From: Mycobacterium colombiense | GTDB taxonomy: Bacteria > Actinomycetota > Actinomycetes > Mycobacteriales > Mycobacteriaceae | Assembly: GCF_001953985.1 (NCBI RefSeq) | Contig: NZ_MBEI01000002.1 | Coordinates: 1 to 57,778 of the forward strand | Reading direction: 5' to 3' | DNA: 57,778 nt | Part shown: positions 46,710 through 54,552 of the stretch, one piece after another | How the letters are laid out: the number at the start of each line of letters is the position of its first letter | Numbering within the stretch: the stretch's first letter is position 1 | Notes under the pieces: model-generated | Told to the model about the DNA's origin: nothing | The model's database searches: none | What the model saw: only the letters and a program-made list of their open reading frames with translations | Translations under genes and position numbers: made by a program

Positions 46710-47201
46710 ATGGCATCCAAAGTTGACATGCTCGCGTTGGTTCGCACCCTGCCCGTTCCCGTGCCCTGGGATCGGGCCGCGTTCATCGACGGTGTCGCCC
46801 GCTTGCGGGGCCGGCCGATCCGCTTGGTGCCGACGGTAGACGAGCTCGCCCTGGGCCCCTGCGGGGTGTGGTTGAAGCGCGACGAAGACGACATCATCGT
46901 CCACGAGGCGGGTACCTCGGAATATCACATCGACCAGATCGTGTGCCACGAAATCGGGCACATGGTGCTGGAACACGATGGCGGGTCGCGAGGGGACGCG
47001 AGCGCGGAGTACTTGCCCAAGATGATCTTCGCGAGCGCACTGGCCGGTTTCGACCCCGGCATCGGGGTGATATTGGGCCGCAGCAGCTTCGATGACAACC
47101 GCGAACGCGATGCCGAGATGTTCGCGTCGTTGTTGATGCTCGCCGCCGCCGAAGCCGGTACGCGACAGTCGATGATGAACAGCGTGTTCTTCCGCCGGTG
47201 A
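46710..47201 (+). CDS. ImmA/IrrE-family zinc metallopeptidase
   Basis: The 163-aa product has the zinc site HEIGH (His80, Glu81, His84) in QIVCHEIGHMVLEH and a third ligand, Glu132, in ERDAEMFASLLM, the family pattern ExxAxxFA. All active residues are present. Upstream, LGPCGVWLKRDEDDIIVHEAGTS is the small beta-hairpin usual in the fold. Relatives (ImmA, IrrE, CapP) cleave HTH repressors after a stress signal. It starts directly after twin B and overlaps the membrane-protein gene by 4 bases (GTGA), so three genes are tightly coupled. It is often labelled a toxin in databases, for which I see no support. Confidence 0.92.
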   Translation: MASKVDMLALVRTLPVPVPWDRAAFIDGVARLRGRPIRLVPTVDELALGPCGVWLKRDEDDIIVHEAGTSEYHIDQIVCHEIGHMVLEHDGGSRGDASAEYLPKMIFASALAGFDPGIGVILGRSSFDDNRERDAEMFASLLMLAAAEAGTRQSMMNSVFFRR

Positions 47202-48421
47202 GCGCCTCCACTGTGCCGGGCATCATCGCCTGGCCTTTGATCGCCTTCATGATGCTGGTGCTGCTCGGACGCTACCGATGGTGCAACAGCAACCTCTATG
47301 AGAAATACTTCAACAGCACATTGGCGCTCATGTTGCTTGCTCAGTTGTTGCGTGAGCACCTTGTGCAAAACTCGCTCGTCCGAACGGCTTTCATGACACT
47401 GCCCGGCACGTGGCAATTGGGCACCGCGGTGTTGAGCTACAGCTACAGCGAATTCATCGGATTCACCCTGTTGTGGTCGGGGCTGTCAGAAGCCGAAACC
47501 CGCCGTAGGCACAAGTATTATCGCCTGGCGGGTGTGCTGCTCGCTGTCGGGTTGCTCGTCTTCGGTACTCGTGCCCGCATGGCGGGGCAGTCCCTGGAGT
47601 TCGCAGCTGGCTGGGACTCCGTGACGACCCTGACGTGCTTCATTGCCATGCCGATGGCCCTGGTTACGCGCATAATCTGGAATTCGTTGCGCGAGCTGCG
47701 GATTGCCGACAGGCGGCGGGAGCACCTGATCGCGATCAGCACCCTGGCGATGGGTCTGACGGCCGTTGTGACAGCGCTCCACGAAGCCGCCCTGCAGATA
47801 TCCGACCAACTCGGCTGGACTCAGACCGACGCCTTCAGGCACCAATTCCACGCGTCCACCTTTTTCTACATGATATTCAGCCTGTTCGTGATCGCCCCTG
47901 TCCCTCTTGCGATGAAGCTGCGCCATTCCCTCGGACTCGATCACATCAGCCGCAGCTGGCGCGAATTGCAGCCGCTGCGACAGGCGATGAGAGTTGTTGT
48001 CCCAGAATGTGTCTTCGAACCCGACGATGACGAGCCGGGGCGCCCGAAGACGGAGTTGCAACTGCACCAGACGGTGGTCGAAATCCGCGACGCCATCTTG
48101 GGACTGCGCCCATATTTCCGTGCAATATCTGGTGATGATCTGATGCACTTTCTCGCCGAGCCTCATAAGGTGCCGGCGTGCGACCGCAACGCGGCCATCT
48201 CAGCCCTGCGCCTGGCTTACGCCGCCAGAGCCAAAACTGCCGGCGTCGCGCCGGAAGCCGCCGACGTCGACTCAACATCGATCGTCGCGTCCCGAGCGGC
48301 GACGCTTCGACAGGAAGCGGCCGAACTGACGATGCTGGCGAAATGGTGGCCTGCCGCTTACGCCGCCACTGCGAAGATCATCGAACCGGCGGCCGAGACG
48401 AAAGCGAGCTCGACACCATAA
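47198..48421 (+). CDS. seven-helix membrane protein, MAB_1171c-type (DUF6545-like)
   Basis: The 407-aa product has seven predicted membrane helices at about 7-26, 42-62, 71-90, 106-124, 135-158, 174-200 and 219-241, followed by a soluble helical domain of about 160 residues (from 245), which should lie in the cytoplasm. Such proteins are labelled putative transporters but have no transporter motif that I can see; in actinobacteria they recur behind HTH and ImmA/IrrE-type genes. The GTG start overlaps the peptidase stop. Base composition is clearly lower in GC than the flanks, pointing to acquired DNA. A sensor role is inference. Confidence 0.88.
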   Translation: MSASTVPGIIAWPLIAFMMLVLLGRYRWCNSNLYEKYFNSTLALMLLAQLLREHLVQNSLVRTAFMTLPGTWQLGTAVLSYSYSEFIGFTLLWSGLSEAETRRRHKYYRLAGVLLAVGLLVFGTRARMAGQSLEFAAGWDSVTTLTCFIAMPMALVTRIIWNSLRELRIADRRREHLIAISTLAMGLTAVVTALHEAALQISDQLGWTQTDAFRHQFHASTFFYMIFSLFVIAPVPLAMKLRHSLGLDHISRSWRELQPLRQAMRVVVPECVFEPDDDEPGRPKTELQLHQTVVEIRDAILGLRPYFRAISGDDLMHFLAEPHKVPACDRNAAISALRLAYAARAKTAGVAPEAADVDSTSIVASRAATLRQEAAELTMLAKWWPAAYAATAKIIEPAAETKASSTP

Positions 48422-48481
48422 CCCTGCCGGTCGCAACACCGATCCCCGCGTGGACGACGCCGGACCGGGTAGCCCGCGGCT

Positions 48482-49288
48482 ATGGATATCACCGTCACGT
48501 TCGTCGGCAACGCCACCACGCTGATTTCGGCGGCCGGGCTGACGCTGCTGACCGACCCCAACTTTCTGCACCGCGGGCAACGCGCCTACCTCGGCCACGG
48601 GCTGGTCTCCAAGCGGCTCGAGGAGCCGGCGTTGCAACTCAGCGAACTGCCGCCGCTCGACGCGATCGTGCTGTCGCACATGCACGGCGATCACTGGGAC
48701 AGGGTGGCGCAGCGGGGCCTCGACCACGAACTGCCCGTCGTCACCACCCCGCACGCCGCCAAACGGCTGCACCGGCGCGGCTTCGCGCGGGCGCGGGGCC
48801 TGCAGACGTGGCAGCAGCACGCGATCACCAAGGGCGGCACGACGCTCACCCTCACGTCGCTGCCGGGGCGCCACGCGCCCGGGTGGAGTCAGCGCCTGCT
48901 CCCGCCGGTGATGGGCACCATGCTGGAGGTCGCCGCCGACGACGGCTCGCCCAGGCGCCGGCTCTACATCTCCGGTGACACCCTGCTGATCGAGGAGCTC
49001 AAGGAGATTCCGGCGCGGTTCGACCCGATCGACGCGGGCATGCTGCACCTCGGCGGCACCCGGCTGCCGGCCGGAAACCGGCTTCCGTTCGGACTGACGG
49101 TGACGATGGACGGCCGCCAGGGCGCAGAACTGGTCGCGATGCTGGCTCTGCCGAAGGCCATCCCCGTGCACTTCGACGACTACGCGGCCTTCGCGTCGCC
49201 CCTGTCCGACTTCACCCGGGAGATGCGGCGGCGCGGCATCGAGGACCGAATCATTATGGTAAACCGCGGCGCGTCGGTGACCGTGTAA
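48482..49288 (+). CDS. MBL-fold metal-dependent hydrolase (UlaG/Rv0906-like)
   Basis: The 268-aa product is a metallo-beta-lactamase fold protein. The metal site is LSHMHGDHWD (His66, His68, Asp70, His71), with further ligands in SLPGRHAPG near 124-132, YISGDTLLIEE near 162-172 and IPVHFDDYAAF near 222-232. The N-terminus VTFVGNATTLIS and the lack of a signal peptide fit UlaG-like lactonases/phosphodiesterases and NAPE-PLD relatives. The substrate is unknown. It lies 60 bases after the membrane protein and is back to the high GC of the chromosome, so it may mark the edge of the acquired block. The 209-bp gap downstream (49289-49497) shows nothing recognisable. Confidence 0.88.
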   Translation: MDITVTFVGNATTLISAAGLTLLTDPNFLHRGQRAYLGHGLVSKRLEEPALQLSELPPLDAIVLSHMHGDHWDRVAQRGLDHELPVVTTPHAAKRLHRRGFARARGLQTWQQHAITKGGTTLTLTSLPGRHAPGWSQRLLPPVMGTMLEVAADDGSPRRRLYISGDTLLIEELKEIPARFDPIDAGMLHLGGTRLPAGNRLPFGLTVTMDGRQGAELVAMLALPKAIPVHFDDYAAFASPLSDFTREMRRRGIEDRIIMVNRGASVTV

Positions 49289-49497
49289 GAAGGCGGCCTT
49301 TTTCGAGTAGTGCCCCCGGCCAGCAAATGTCAAATCGGTCTCAGCTTTGGGTATAGGGTGTCCTAACGCCTGGCGGTCGAACTGGGAGGTACCGACGGCA
49401 GGTGACAGGCTTCGACGTGCAGAGTTTCGAGGTTCTTCGCGGCCTGGTCAACGCAAATTTGCTGAGGTTGTTCTCAGCGTGGGCATTGTGAGATGTG

Positions 49498-50643
49498 ATG
49501 GATCTTTTTGCACCCCCCGAGGTCACCTCGACGCTCATCCACACCGGACCGGGAGCGGGCTCGCTGATCGAGGCCGCCGGCGCGTGGCAACGACTTGCCG
49601 TCGAGCTGGAGAATTCGGTCTCCACCTATGCCTCGACGTTGTCGTCGCTCATCGAGTCGTGGGACGGTCCGTCGGCGATGGCGATGCTGCAGTCGGTCCA
49701 GCCCTACCTGCTGTGGCTGCGTGAGACCGCGCAGCAGTCCGCCCAGATGGCCACGTCGGCCGAGGCCGCCGCGTCGGCATTCACGGCCGCCCGCTCGTCG
49801 ATCGTCCCGCCGGCGGTGGTCACCGCCAACCGGACGCGCCTGGCGCAGTTGCTGGCCACCAACCGGTTCGGCACCAACACGGCGGCCATCGCCCAGGCCG
49901 AAGAGGAATACCAGACCATGTGGGCGAACAACTCGGCGGCGATGACCCGCTACCAGGCGACCTCGTCGCAGGCGACCACGCAGCTGTCGCAGTTCAATTC
50001 GCCGCTGTCCACCACCGACCCGAGCGGAACGACCAGGCAGCAGGCGGCCGTGATGCAGGCCGATGCTTTGGGCTCCGGCAACGCCGGCGATTCACTTTCC
50101 TCGTTGCTCTCTTCGGCCGGCATTTTCGGCGCCGACGGCGATCCCAACAGCGGCTGGTTCGGCTACTGGAGCACCTGGGGCAACCAGTTCATCTCGTCCG
50201 GGTTCCCGATCAACATGCTCAGCTACCTGGCGCAGAACTCGTCGGCCAGCGCGCTGCAGAGCGTGGGCGGCGACATCGGCAGTGGCCTGTCGGAGGGTCT
50301 CGGGGCAGCCTCGGCGAGCCTGTCCAACGCGGTCAAAGACGTCGGCGCGGGCATGGCCCCGTCGGGCGCGATGGGCGTCGGGGTGTCGCTGGGCAAGCTG
50401 ACCGCGCCCCCCGCCGTGGTGGGGCTGCTGCCGGGCACGCAGACCGGGGTGCAGCTGGCGTCGGCGGCCTCGCCGCTGCCGGCGGGGGAATCGGGGCTGC
50501 CCCTGATGCCGATGATGGTGCCGCCGACGACGGGCTCGGCGGGCACCGGCTGGCGCAAGCGCAAACAGCAGAAGTACGAGGACGTCGCCGTGGGCCGGGA
50601 GGTCAAGGGCAAAGTGATGCCTCGTAATCCATCCGCGGGATGA
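49498..50643 (+). CDS. PPE family protein, first of a pair
   Basis: The 381-aa product has the PPE domain (1-175): PPEV at 6-9, the WDGPSAMAM helix-turn near 59-67 and QAEEEYQTMWANNSAAMTRY near 139-158, the type VII secretion-type YxxxE region. The second half has NSGWFGYWSTWGNQF near 221-235, then Gly/Ala/Ser-rich sequence and VGLLPGTQTGVQLASA where the SVP subfamily has GxxSVPxxW. It ends in a basic patch and NPSAG. An ATG at 49498 is preferred to the GTG one codon before. No PE gene precedes it. Export by an ESX system is expected from the family. Confidence 0.92.
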   Translation: MDLFAPPEVTSTLIHTGPGAGSLIEAAGAWQRLAVELENSVSTYASTLSSLIESWDGPSAMAMLQSVQPYLLWLRETAQQSAQMATSAEAAASAFTAARSSIVPPAVVTANRTRLAQLLATNRFGTNTAAIAQAEEEYQTMWANNSAAMTRYQATSSQATTQLSQFNSPLSTTDPSGTTRQQAAVMQADALGSGNAGDSLSSLLSSAGIFGADGDPNSGWFGYWSTWGNQFISSGFPINMLSYLAQNSSASALQSVGGDIGSGLSEGLGAASASLSNAVKDVGAGMAPSGAMGVGVSLGKLTAPPAVVGLLPGTQTGVQLASAASPLPAGESGLPLMPMMVPPTTGSAGTGWRKRKQQKYEDVAVGREVKGKVMPRNPSAG

Positions 50644-50801
50644 CGTCGATGGTGCCCCATGACTGCGGACACCGACCCCCGCGTTCAACGGCGACCGGCA
50701 GCGGGACACGGCGATGTCTGCTCGCCACCGGGTCGCGAATTGCCGGACGGGCCAACGCACGGCGTTCGCCCCAGCCACGTTCTTCCCCAAGGTAAAGGTT
50801 C

Positions 50802-51956
50802 ATGGATTTCGGGATGCTGCCGCCGGAGGTCACTTCGGCGCTGATCCACGGTGGGCCCGGCGCTTGGTCATGGATCGCGGCCGCCGCCGCCTGGCAGGAG
50901 CTCAGTATGGAGCTCGAGCAATCCGCCGCCGGCTACAGCGCGGAGCTGTCGTGGCTGATGACGACGTGGCACGGCCCGTCCGCCTCGGCGATGGCCCAAG
51001 CGCTGGAACCCTATCTGGACTGGCTGCGCGTCACCGCGCAGCAGTGCCAGGAGGTCGCGACCTCGGTGCAGGTGATGACCGCGGCATTCGAGTTGACGCA
51101 CTGGACGGTGGTGCATCCTTCGCTGGTGGCGGCCAACCGCGCGCGCCTGGCGTTGTTGTTGGCCACCAACTTCTTCGGGATCAACTACCCGGCGATCGCC
51201 GAGACCGAAGCCGAGTACACCACCATGTGGGTGAACAACTCGGCGGCGTTGGTCCGCTACGCCGCGACCTCGGCGAGCACGGTCCGACCGCCCTCGTTCG
51301 CGCCGCCGCCGCAGGTCGCCAATCCGTCTGGGGTGACGACACAGGCCGCCACGGTGCCCGCCTCGAACACCGTCAATTCGGGGATGATGACGGCCGCCAA
51401 CCTGGGGGCGAGCCAGGATCTCGCCACCTCCAGCGCCTTCGGCCTGGATCCCGACTCGGGCTGGTTCCGGTATTGGAGCGTCTGGGGCTGGCAGGAGCTC
51501 GCGGGCGGCATGCCGGTCAACCTGCTCAGCTACCTCGCCCAGGTCAATACCGCGCAGGCCCTGCAGGGCGGCGTGGCCGGCGACATCTTCGGAGGCCTGG
51601 CCGAAGGCACGGCCGCGCTGTCGTCGGCCGAGACGCAGCTGATCGGCGCGGTCAACGCCGCCGGCTCCTTGGCGCCCCGCGCGACGCTGGGCATCGGTAT
51701 CTCGCTCGGCAACCTGACGATGCCGCCCGCGACGGTGGGAATGCTGGGATCGTCGGCGCCGGTGCAGCTGGCGTCAGCGGTCTCCGCGCTGCCCCCCGGC
51801 ACCGGCCAGACCCCCATGCTGCCGATGGTCCCGATGCGCCCGGGAAGCGGCTCGGCGAACGGTCGCCGGCGCAAGGGCGGACGCGACTACGACGATATTG
51901 AATACGGTGCGGAGCTGCCGGGCACCGTGATGAACAGGCCTCCGTCGGCGGGATAG
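50802..51956 (+). CDS. PPE family protein, second of a pair
   Basis: The 384-aa protein has PPEV at 7-10, TTWHGPSASAMAQ near 53-65 and ETEAEYTTMWVNNSAALVRYA near 137-157. Like its upstream paralogue it has SGWFRYWSVWGWQEL near 222-236, VGMLGSSAPVQLASAVS in place of a full SVP motif, a basic patch and a PPSAG end. The two share the same order of blocks, so they arose by tandem duplication and diverged. AAGGTAAAGG precedes the ATG. The last 70 bases overlap the antisense DUF5994 gene. Confidence 0.92.
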   Translation: MDFGMLPPEVTSALIHGGPGAWSWIAAAAAWQELSMELEQSAAGYSAELSWLMTTWHGPSASAMAQALEPYLDWLRVTAQQCQEVATSVQVMTAAFELTHWTVVHPSLVAANRARLALLLATNFFGINYPAIAETEAEYTTMWVNNSAALVRYAATSASTVRPPSFAPPPQVANPSGVTTQAATVPASNTVNSGMMTAANLGASQDLATSSAFGLDPDSGWFRYWSVWGWQELAGGMPVNLLSYLAQVNTAQALQGGVAGDIFGGLAEGTAALSSAETQLIGAVNAAGSLAPRATLGIGISLGNLTMPPATVGMLGSSAPVQLASAVSALPPGTGQTPMLPMVPMRPGSGSANGRRRKGGRDYDDIEYGAELPGTVMNRPPSAG

Positions 51957-52546
51957 CGCTGGTTGGGCGACTCCATCATGCGGTTGCGGACGATGTGTTC
52001 GACGAGGATGGGGACGAAGGTCTGCACCGGCGCGTCGATGAATCGTTGCGCCGTCTCTTCGCACCAGCGCCTGATCTGAGCGGTCCGCCGTTCGTCGCCG
52101 AGCCCCTCGTGGCGGGCCAGCTTGTCGGCCACGTCCGCCACCGATCGGCCCACGGTGACCCGGACGGCCGGGGACACCACAGCGTCGGCGGGTGCCCGCA
52201 CCGCGTCGAGTGCCCGGCGGGCGACGTCCTCGTCGGTGTCGGGCCGGATGACGTGCAGGGTGATGTGGCGGCCGTTCTCGCCCATCACGATGACGCTGGC
52301 CTCCTCGTCGTTGATAAAGCCCAGCAATTCGATTGGGTGCCCGTCGATTTCAACCAGCGGCGGTGTCTCGTGCCAGGCGTTGCGGCGATAGCCCACCATG
52401 ACGATCTGCCCCAGCCGGTCGGACAGCGACGCCACCAGGCCGGGCAGCTCGTCGGCCAGGTTCGTCGACTGCGGCCACCAGGCGCCGTCGATGTGCTCGG
52501 ACACAGCCCGATATGTCTTGAGCTGCAACCGGTTTGATTGCTCCAT
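51887..52546 (-). CDS. DUF5994 protein with C-terminal three-helix bundle domain
   Basis: The 219-aa product begins with a DUF5994 domain (LQLKTYRAVSEHIDGAWWPQ near 6-25, then LADELPGLVASLSDRLGQI and VGYRRNAWHETPPLVEIDG), running to about residue 105. Residues 130-200 (SVADVADKLARHEG, then IRRWCEETAQRFIDAPVQTF and ILVEHIVRNRM) form the three-helix dimerisation bundle seen in many short mycobacterial proteins. The function of both is unknown. ATG at 52544-52546; a GTG three codons upstream is possible. Its 3' end runs 70 bases into the second PPE gene. Confidence 0.82.
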   Translation of the reverse strand: MEQSNRLQLKTYRAVSEHIDGAWWPQSTNLADELPGLVASLSDRLGQIVMVGYRRNAWHETPPLVEIDGHPIELLGFINDEEASVIVMGENGRHITLHVIRPDTDEDVARRALDAVRAPADAVVSPAVRVTVGRSVADVADKLARHEGLGDERRTAQIRRWCEETAQRFIDAPVQTFVPILVEHIVRNRMMESPNQRYPADGGLFITVPGSSAPYSISS

Positions 52547-52690
52547 GTCACCCACCTGCTCACCGAATCTCCCGGATCGGCCTGCCGGCCCCCCGCGACA
52601 TCAAGATCATCACGGGTAGTCGGCGGCCGCGGCGCCAGCGGGTGGCTGGCGGGTTTACCGATCGTGAACAACGATTGAGAAGATGTCGTG

Positions 52691-53689
52691 ATGCAGATCG
52701 CTTCGAGTATCCAGGGCCGGGTGTGGCGCGGCGGCAAGGCGCAGGACGACTTCGAGTTCGACAAGATCTCGGACTACCTCACCGAACCCGACACCCTGGT
52801 GTGGGCCGACCTGTGCGAACCGGACCACGACACGCTGTGCGGCCTGGCCGACGAACTCGGCCTGAACCGCTGGGCGGTCGAAGACGCCGTGGCGGCCGCC
52901 GAGCGGGTCAAGGCCACCGCATACGAGAGCCACACCTTCTTCACCGTCTATGCCGTCGACGTCGCAACGGGTACCGCCGACACCGGCGAGCGGATGCTGT
53001 CGATGCAACGCATTTCGGGATTCGTGCTGCCGCAGGGGCTGATCACCGTGCGCCTGACGCCCGACTTCGACACGACGCAGGTGACCCGGCGGTGGCAGGA
53101 GATCGGCGGTCAGAGCTACGGCGTCGGCGCGCTGGTGCACGGCCTGCTCGACGTGGTGGTCGACAGCCATTTCACCGCCGTGGAGGCCCTCGATGACTGC
53201 ATCGAAGCCATCGAGGACGAACTGTTCGACGGCAGGCCCCGCAAGGGAATCTTTCAGCGCCGTACCTTCCGGCTGCGCAGGGATCTGGTGAACCTGCGCC
53301 GGGTCGCCCTGCCCATGCGCGAGGTCGTCAATGCGATTGCGCATCATCGTGTTTCGGACGTCTCGGATCGGCGGTTGGACCCCCTGTACGCCGACCTGTA
53401 CGACCACGTGCTGCGGGTGTCCGAATGGACGGAATCGTTGCGCGACATGATCACAACCATTTTCGAGACCAACCTGTCGCTTCAGGACGCCCGGTTGAAC
53501 ATTGTCATGAAGAAGCTGACGGGATGGGCCGCCATCATCGCCGTGCCGACGGCGATCACGGGCTTCTACGGGCAGAACGTGCCCTACCCGGGCTTCGGCA
53601 CGCACGCCGGATTCGCGGCCAGTACCGGCGTGATACTCGTGTTGATGGTGGTGCTCTACGTGTTGTTCAGGCGTCGTGACTGGCTGTAG
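52691..53689 (+). CDS. corA: CorA-family Mg/Co transport protein with GQN in place of GMN
   Basis: The 332-aa product has the CorA layout: a large cytoplasmic N-terminal domain, a long helix before the pore and two C-terminal membrane helices (about 279-293 and 310-327). The loop between them reads FYGQNVPYPG, so the selectivity motif GMN is GQN (294-296). Many actinobacterial CorA proteins share this change, and ZntB differs at the same residue. Mg, Co or Zn may be the substrate. The ATG at 52691 is one codon after an in-frame GTG. I recall M. tuberculosis corA elsewhere (Rv1239c), so this is an extra or moved copy. Confidence 0.9.
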   Translation: MQIASSIQGRVWRGGKAQDDFEFDKISDYLTEPDTLVWADLCEPDHDTLCGLADELGLNRWAVEDAVAAAERVKATAYESHTFFTVYAVDVATGTADTGERMLSMQRISGFVLPQGLITVRLTPDFDTTQVTRRWQEIGGQSYGVGALVHGLLDVVVDSHFTAVEALDDCIEAIEDELFDGRPRKGIFQRRTFRLRRDLVNLRRVALPMREVVNAIAHHRVSDVSDRRLDPLYADLYDHVLRVSEWTESLRDMITTIFETNLSLQDARLNIVMKKLTGWAAIIAVPTAITGFYGQNVPYPGFGTHAGFAASTGVILVLMVVLYVLFRRRDWL

Positions 53690-53700
53690 GCCGCGGCGGG

Positions 53701-53913
53701 TTACCGCGCGGCGGGCGAGGCCGAAACGCCTTGCTGGATGCCCTGATTGATCTTGTCCGGCAGGGCGGGGCTGCCTGGTGGATCGGAATCCTTACAGGCG
53801 CAGCTGAGATGACTGAAGGGATTGGGGTCGGTGCTGGCCGACGCCGTGGCCACGCTGGAAACGCCCAGTGCGAGCGCCATACCCACAACGCCGACCAAAA
53901 GTTTCGGAATCAT
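53701..53913 (-). CDS. small exported protein
   Basis: The 70-aa product has a clean signal peptide (MIPKLLVGVVGMALALGVSS then ATASAS) and a mature part of about 45 residues with two cysteines close together (SCACKDSD), several prolines and an Ala/Ser tail. No family is recognised. It lies convergent with corA and is near a second small exported gene in the same direction. The 82-bp gap to that gene is AT-rich and may hold its own promoter. Confidence 0.65.
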   Translation of the reverse strand: MIPKLLVGVVGMALALGVSSVATASASTDPNPFSHLSCACKDSDPPGSPALPDKINQGIQQGVSASPAAR

Positions 53914-53995
53914 TTGCGGCCCTGAAATTCTTCGGTTCGGATACCTCAAATTTTATCTGCGTTTACATCACGAGCCTGTCAAGCGGCTGTAAATT

Positions 53996-54361
53996 TCAGG
54001 ACCCGGACGATGCCGCCGCATCCGCGTACTTCGGGCAGTACGCCTTGATGCTGACCCCGACGAAATAGCCGGCGTGATAGCTGTCCAGGGTGCTGCTGGA
54101 CAGCACGTTGTTGGCGACCTGTTCCGGTGTCTGGCCCATATCGAGCTCGTGACACACAGTGTGCCCGGAGTTGACCGCGGCGTCAGGTGACTCGTAATTG
54201 ATGCCCTTGGCTTTCAGCGCGGCCAGGAAGGCGTCATCGGGAGAGGTGGCGTGCGCGGTGGCGGATAGGGCCAGCAAGCCGAGCAGCCCGGCCACCGGCG
54301 CCACGCCGATCGCCAGCAGCGACAGCGGCCGGATGGGCTTGCGTATCTGGGTGGTCGTCAT
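53996..54361 (-). CDS. DUF732 family exported protein
   Basis: The 121-aa product has a signal peptide ending at AHA (about residue 38) and a DUF732 domain: DDAFLAALKAKGINYESPDA near 42-61, AVNSGHTVCHELDMGQTPEQ near 61-80 and AYCPKYADA at the end, with the two conserved cysteines. DUF732 proteins are small mycobacterial secreted helical proteins of unknown role, often multicopy. The ATG at 54359-54361 was chosen for the signal peptide. It diverges from lpqC across a 191-bp gap in which I see no clear promoter boxes. Confidence 0.9.
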   Translation of the reverse strand: MTTTQIRKPIRPLSLLAIGVAPVAGLLGLLALSATAHATSPDDAFLAALKAKGINYESPDAAVNSGHTVCHELDMGQTPEQVANNVLSSSTLDSYHAGYFVGVSIKAYCPKYADAAASSGS

Positions 54362-54552
54362 TTCTGATACTCCCGTGGAACAGAAGTGCCGTTGCTTGCT
54401 GGAGGCGGGGCTAGTTCGAATGTTTGCATGCCGGGGCGGCGCCCGGCGCCGGATCGCCGATAATGCGGGGTGTGCCACACAAGGGTTTGCTCCGCCGTCG
54501 GACACGCGTTACCGGCGAGCCCTCGCCGACGCGCCGTCGGTGATCTGACGAG

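Noticed and set aside
46710..47201. Reading the HTH-peptidase pair as a toxin-antitoxin system
   Set aside because: The peptidase has the ImmA/IrrE active site and not a known toxin fold; the label toxin in databases comes from automatic naming. Proteolytic regulation is the better-supported model.
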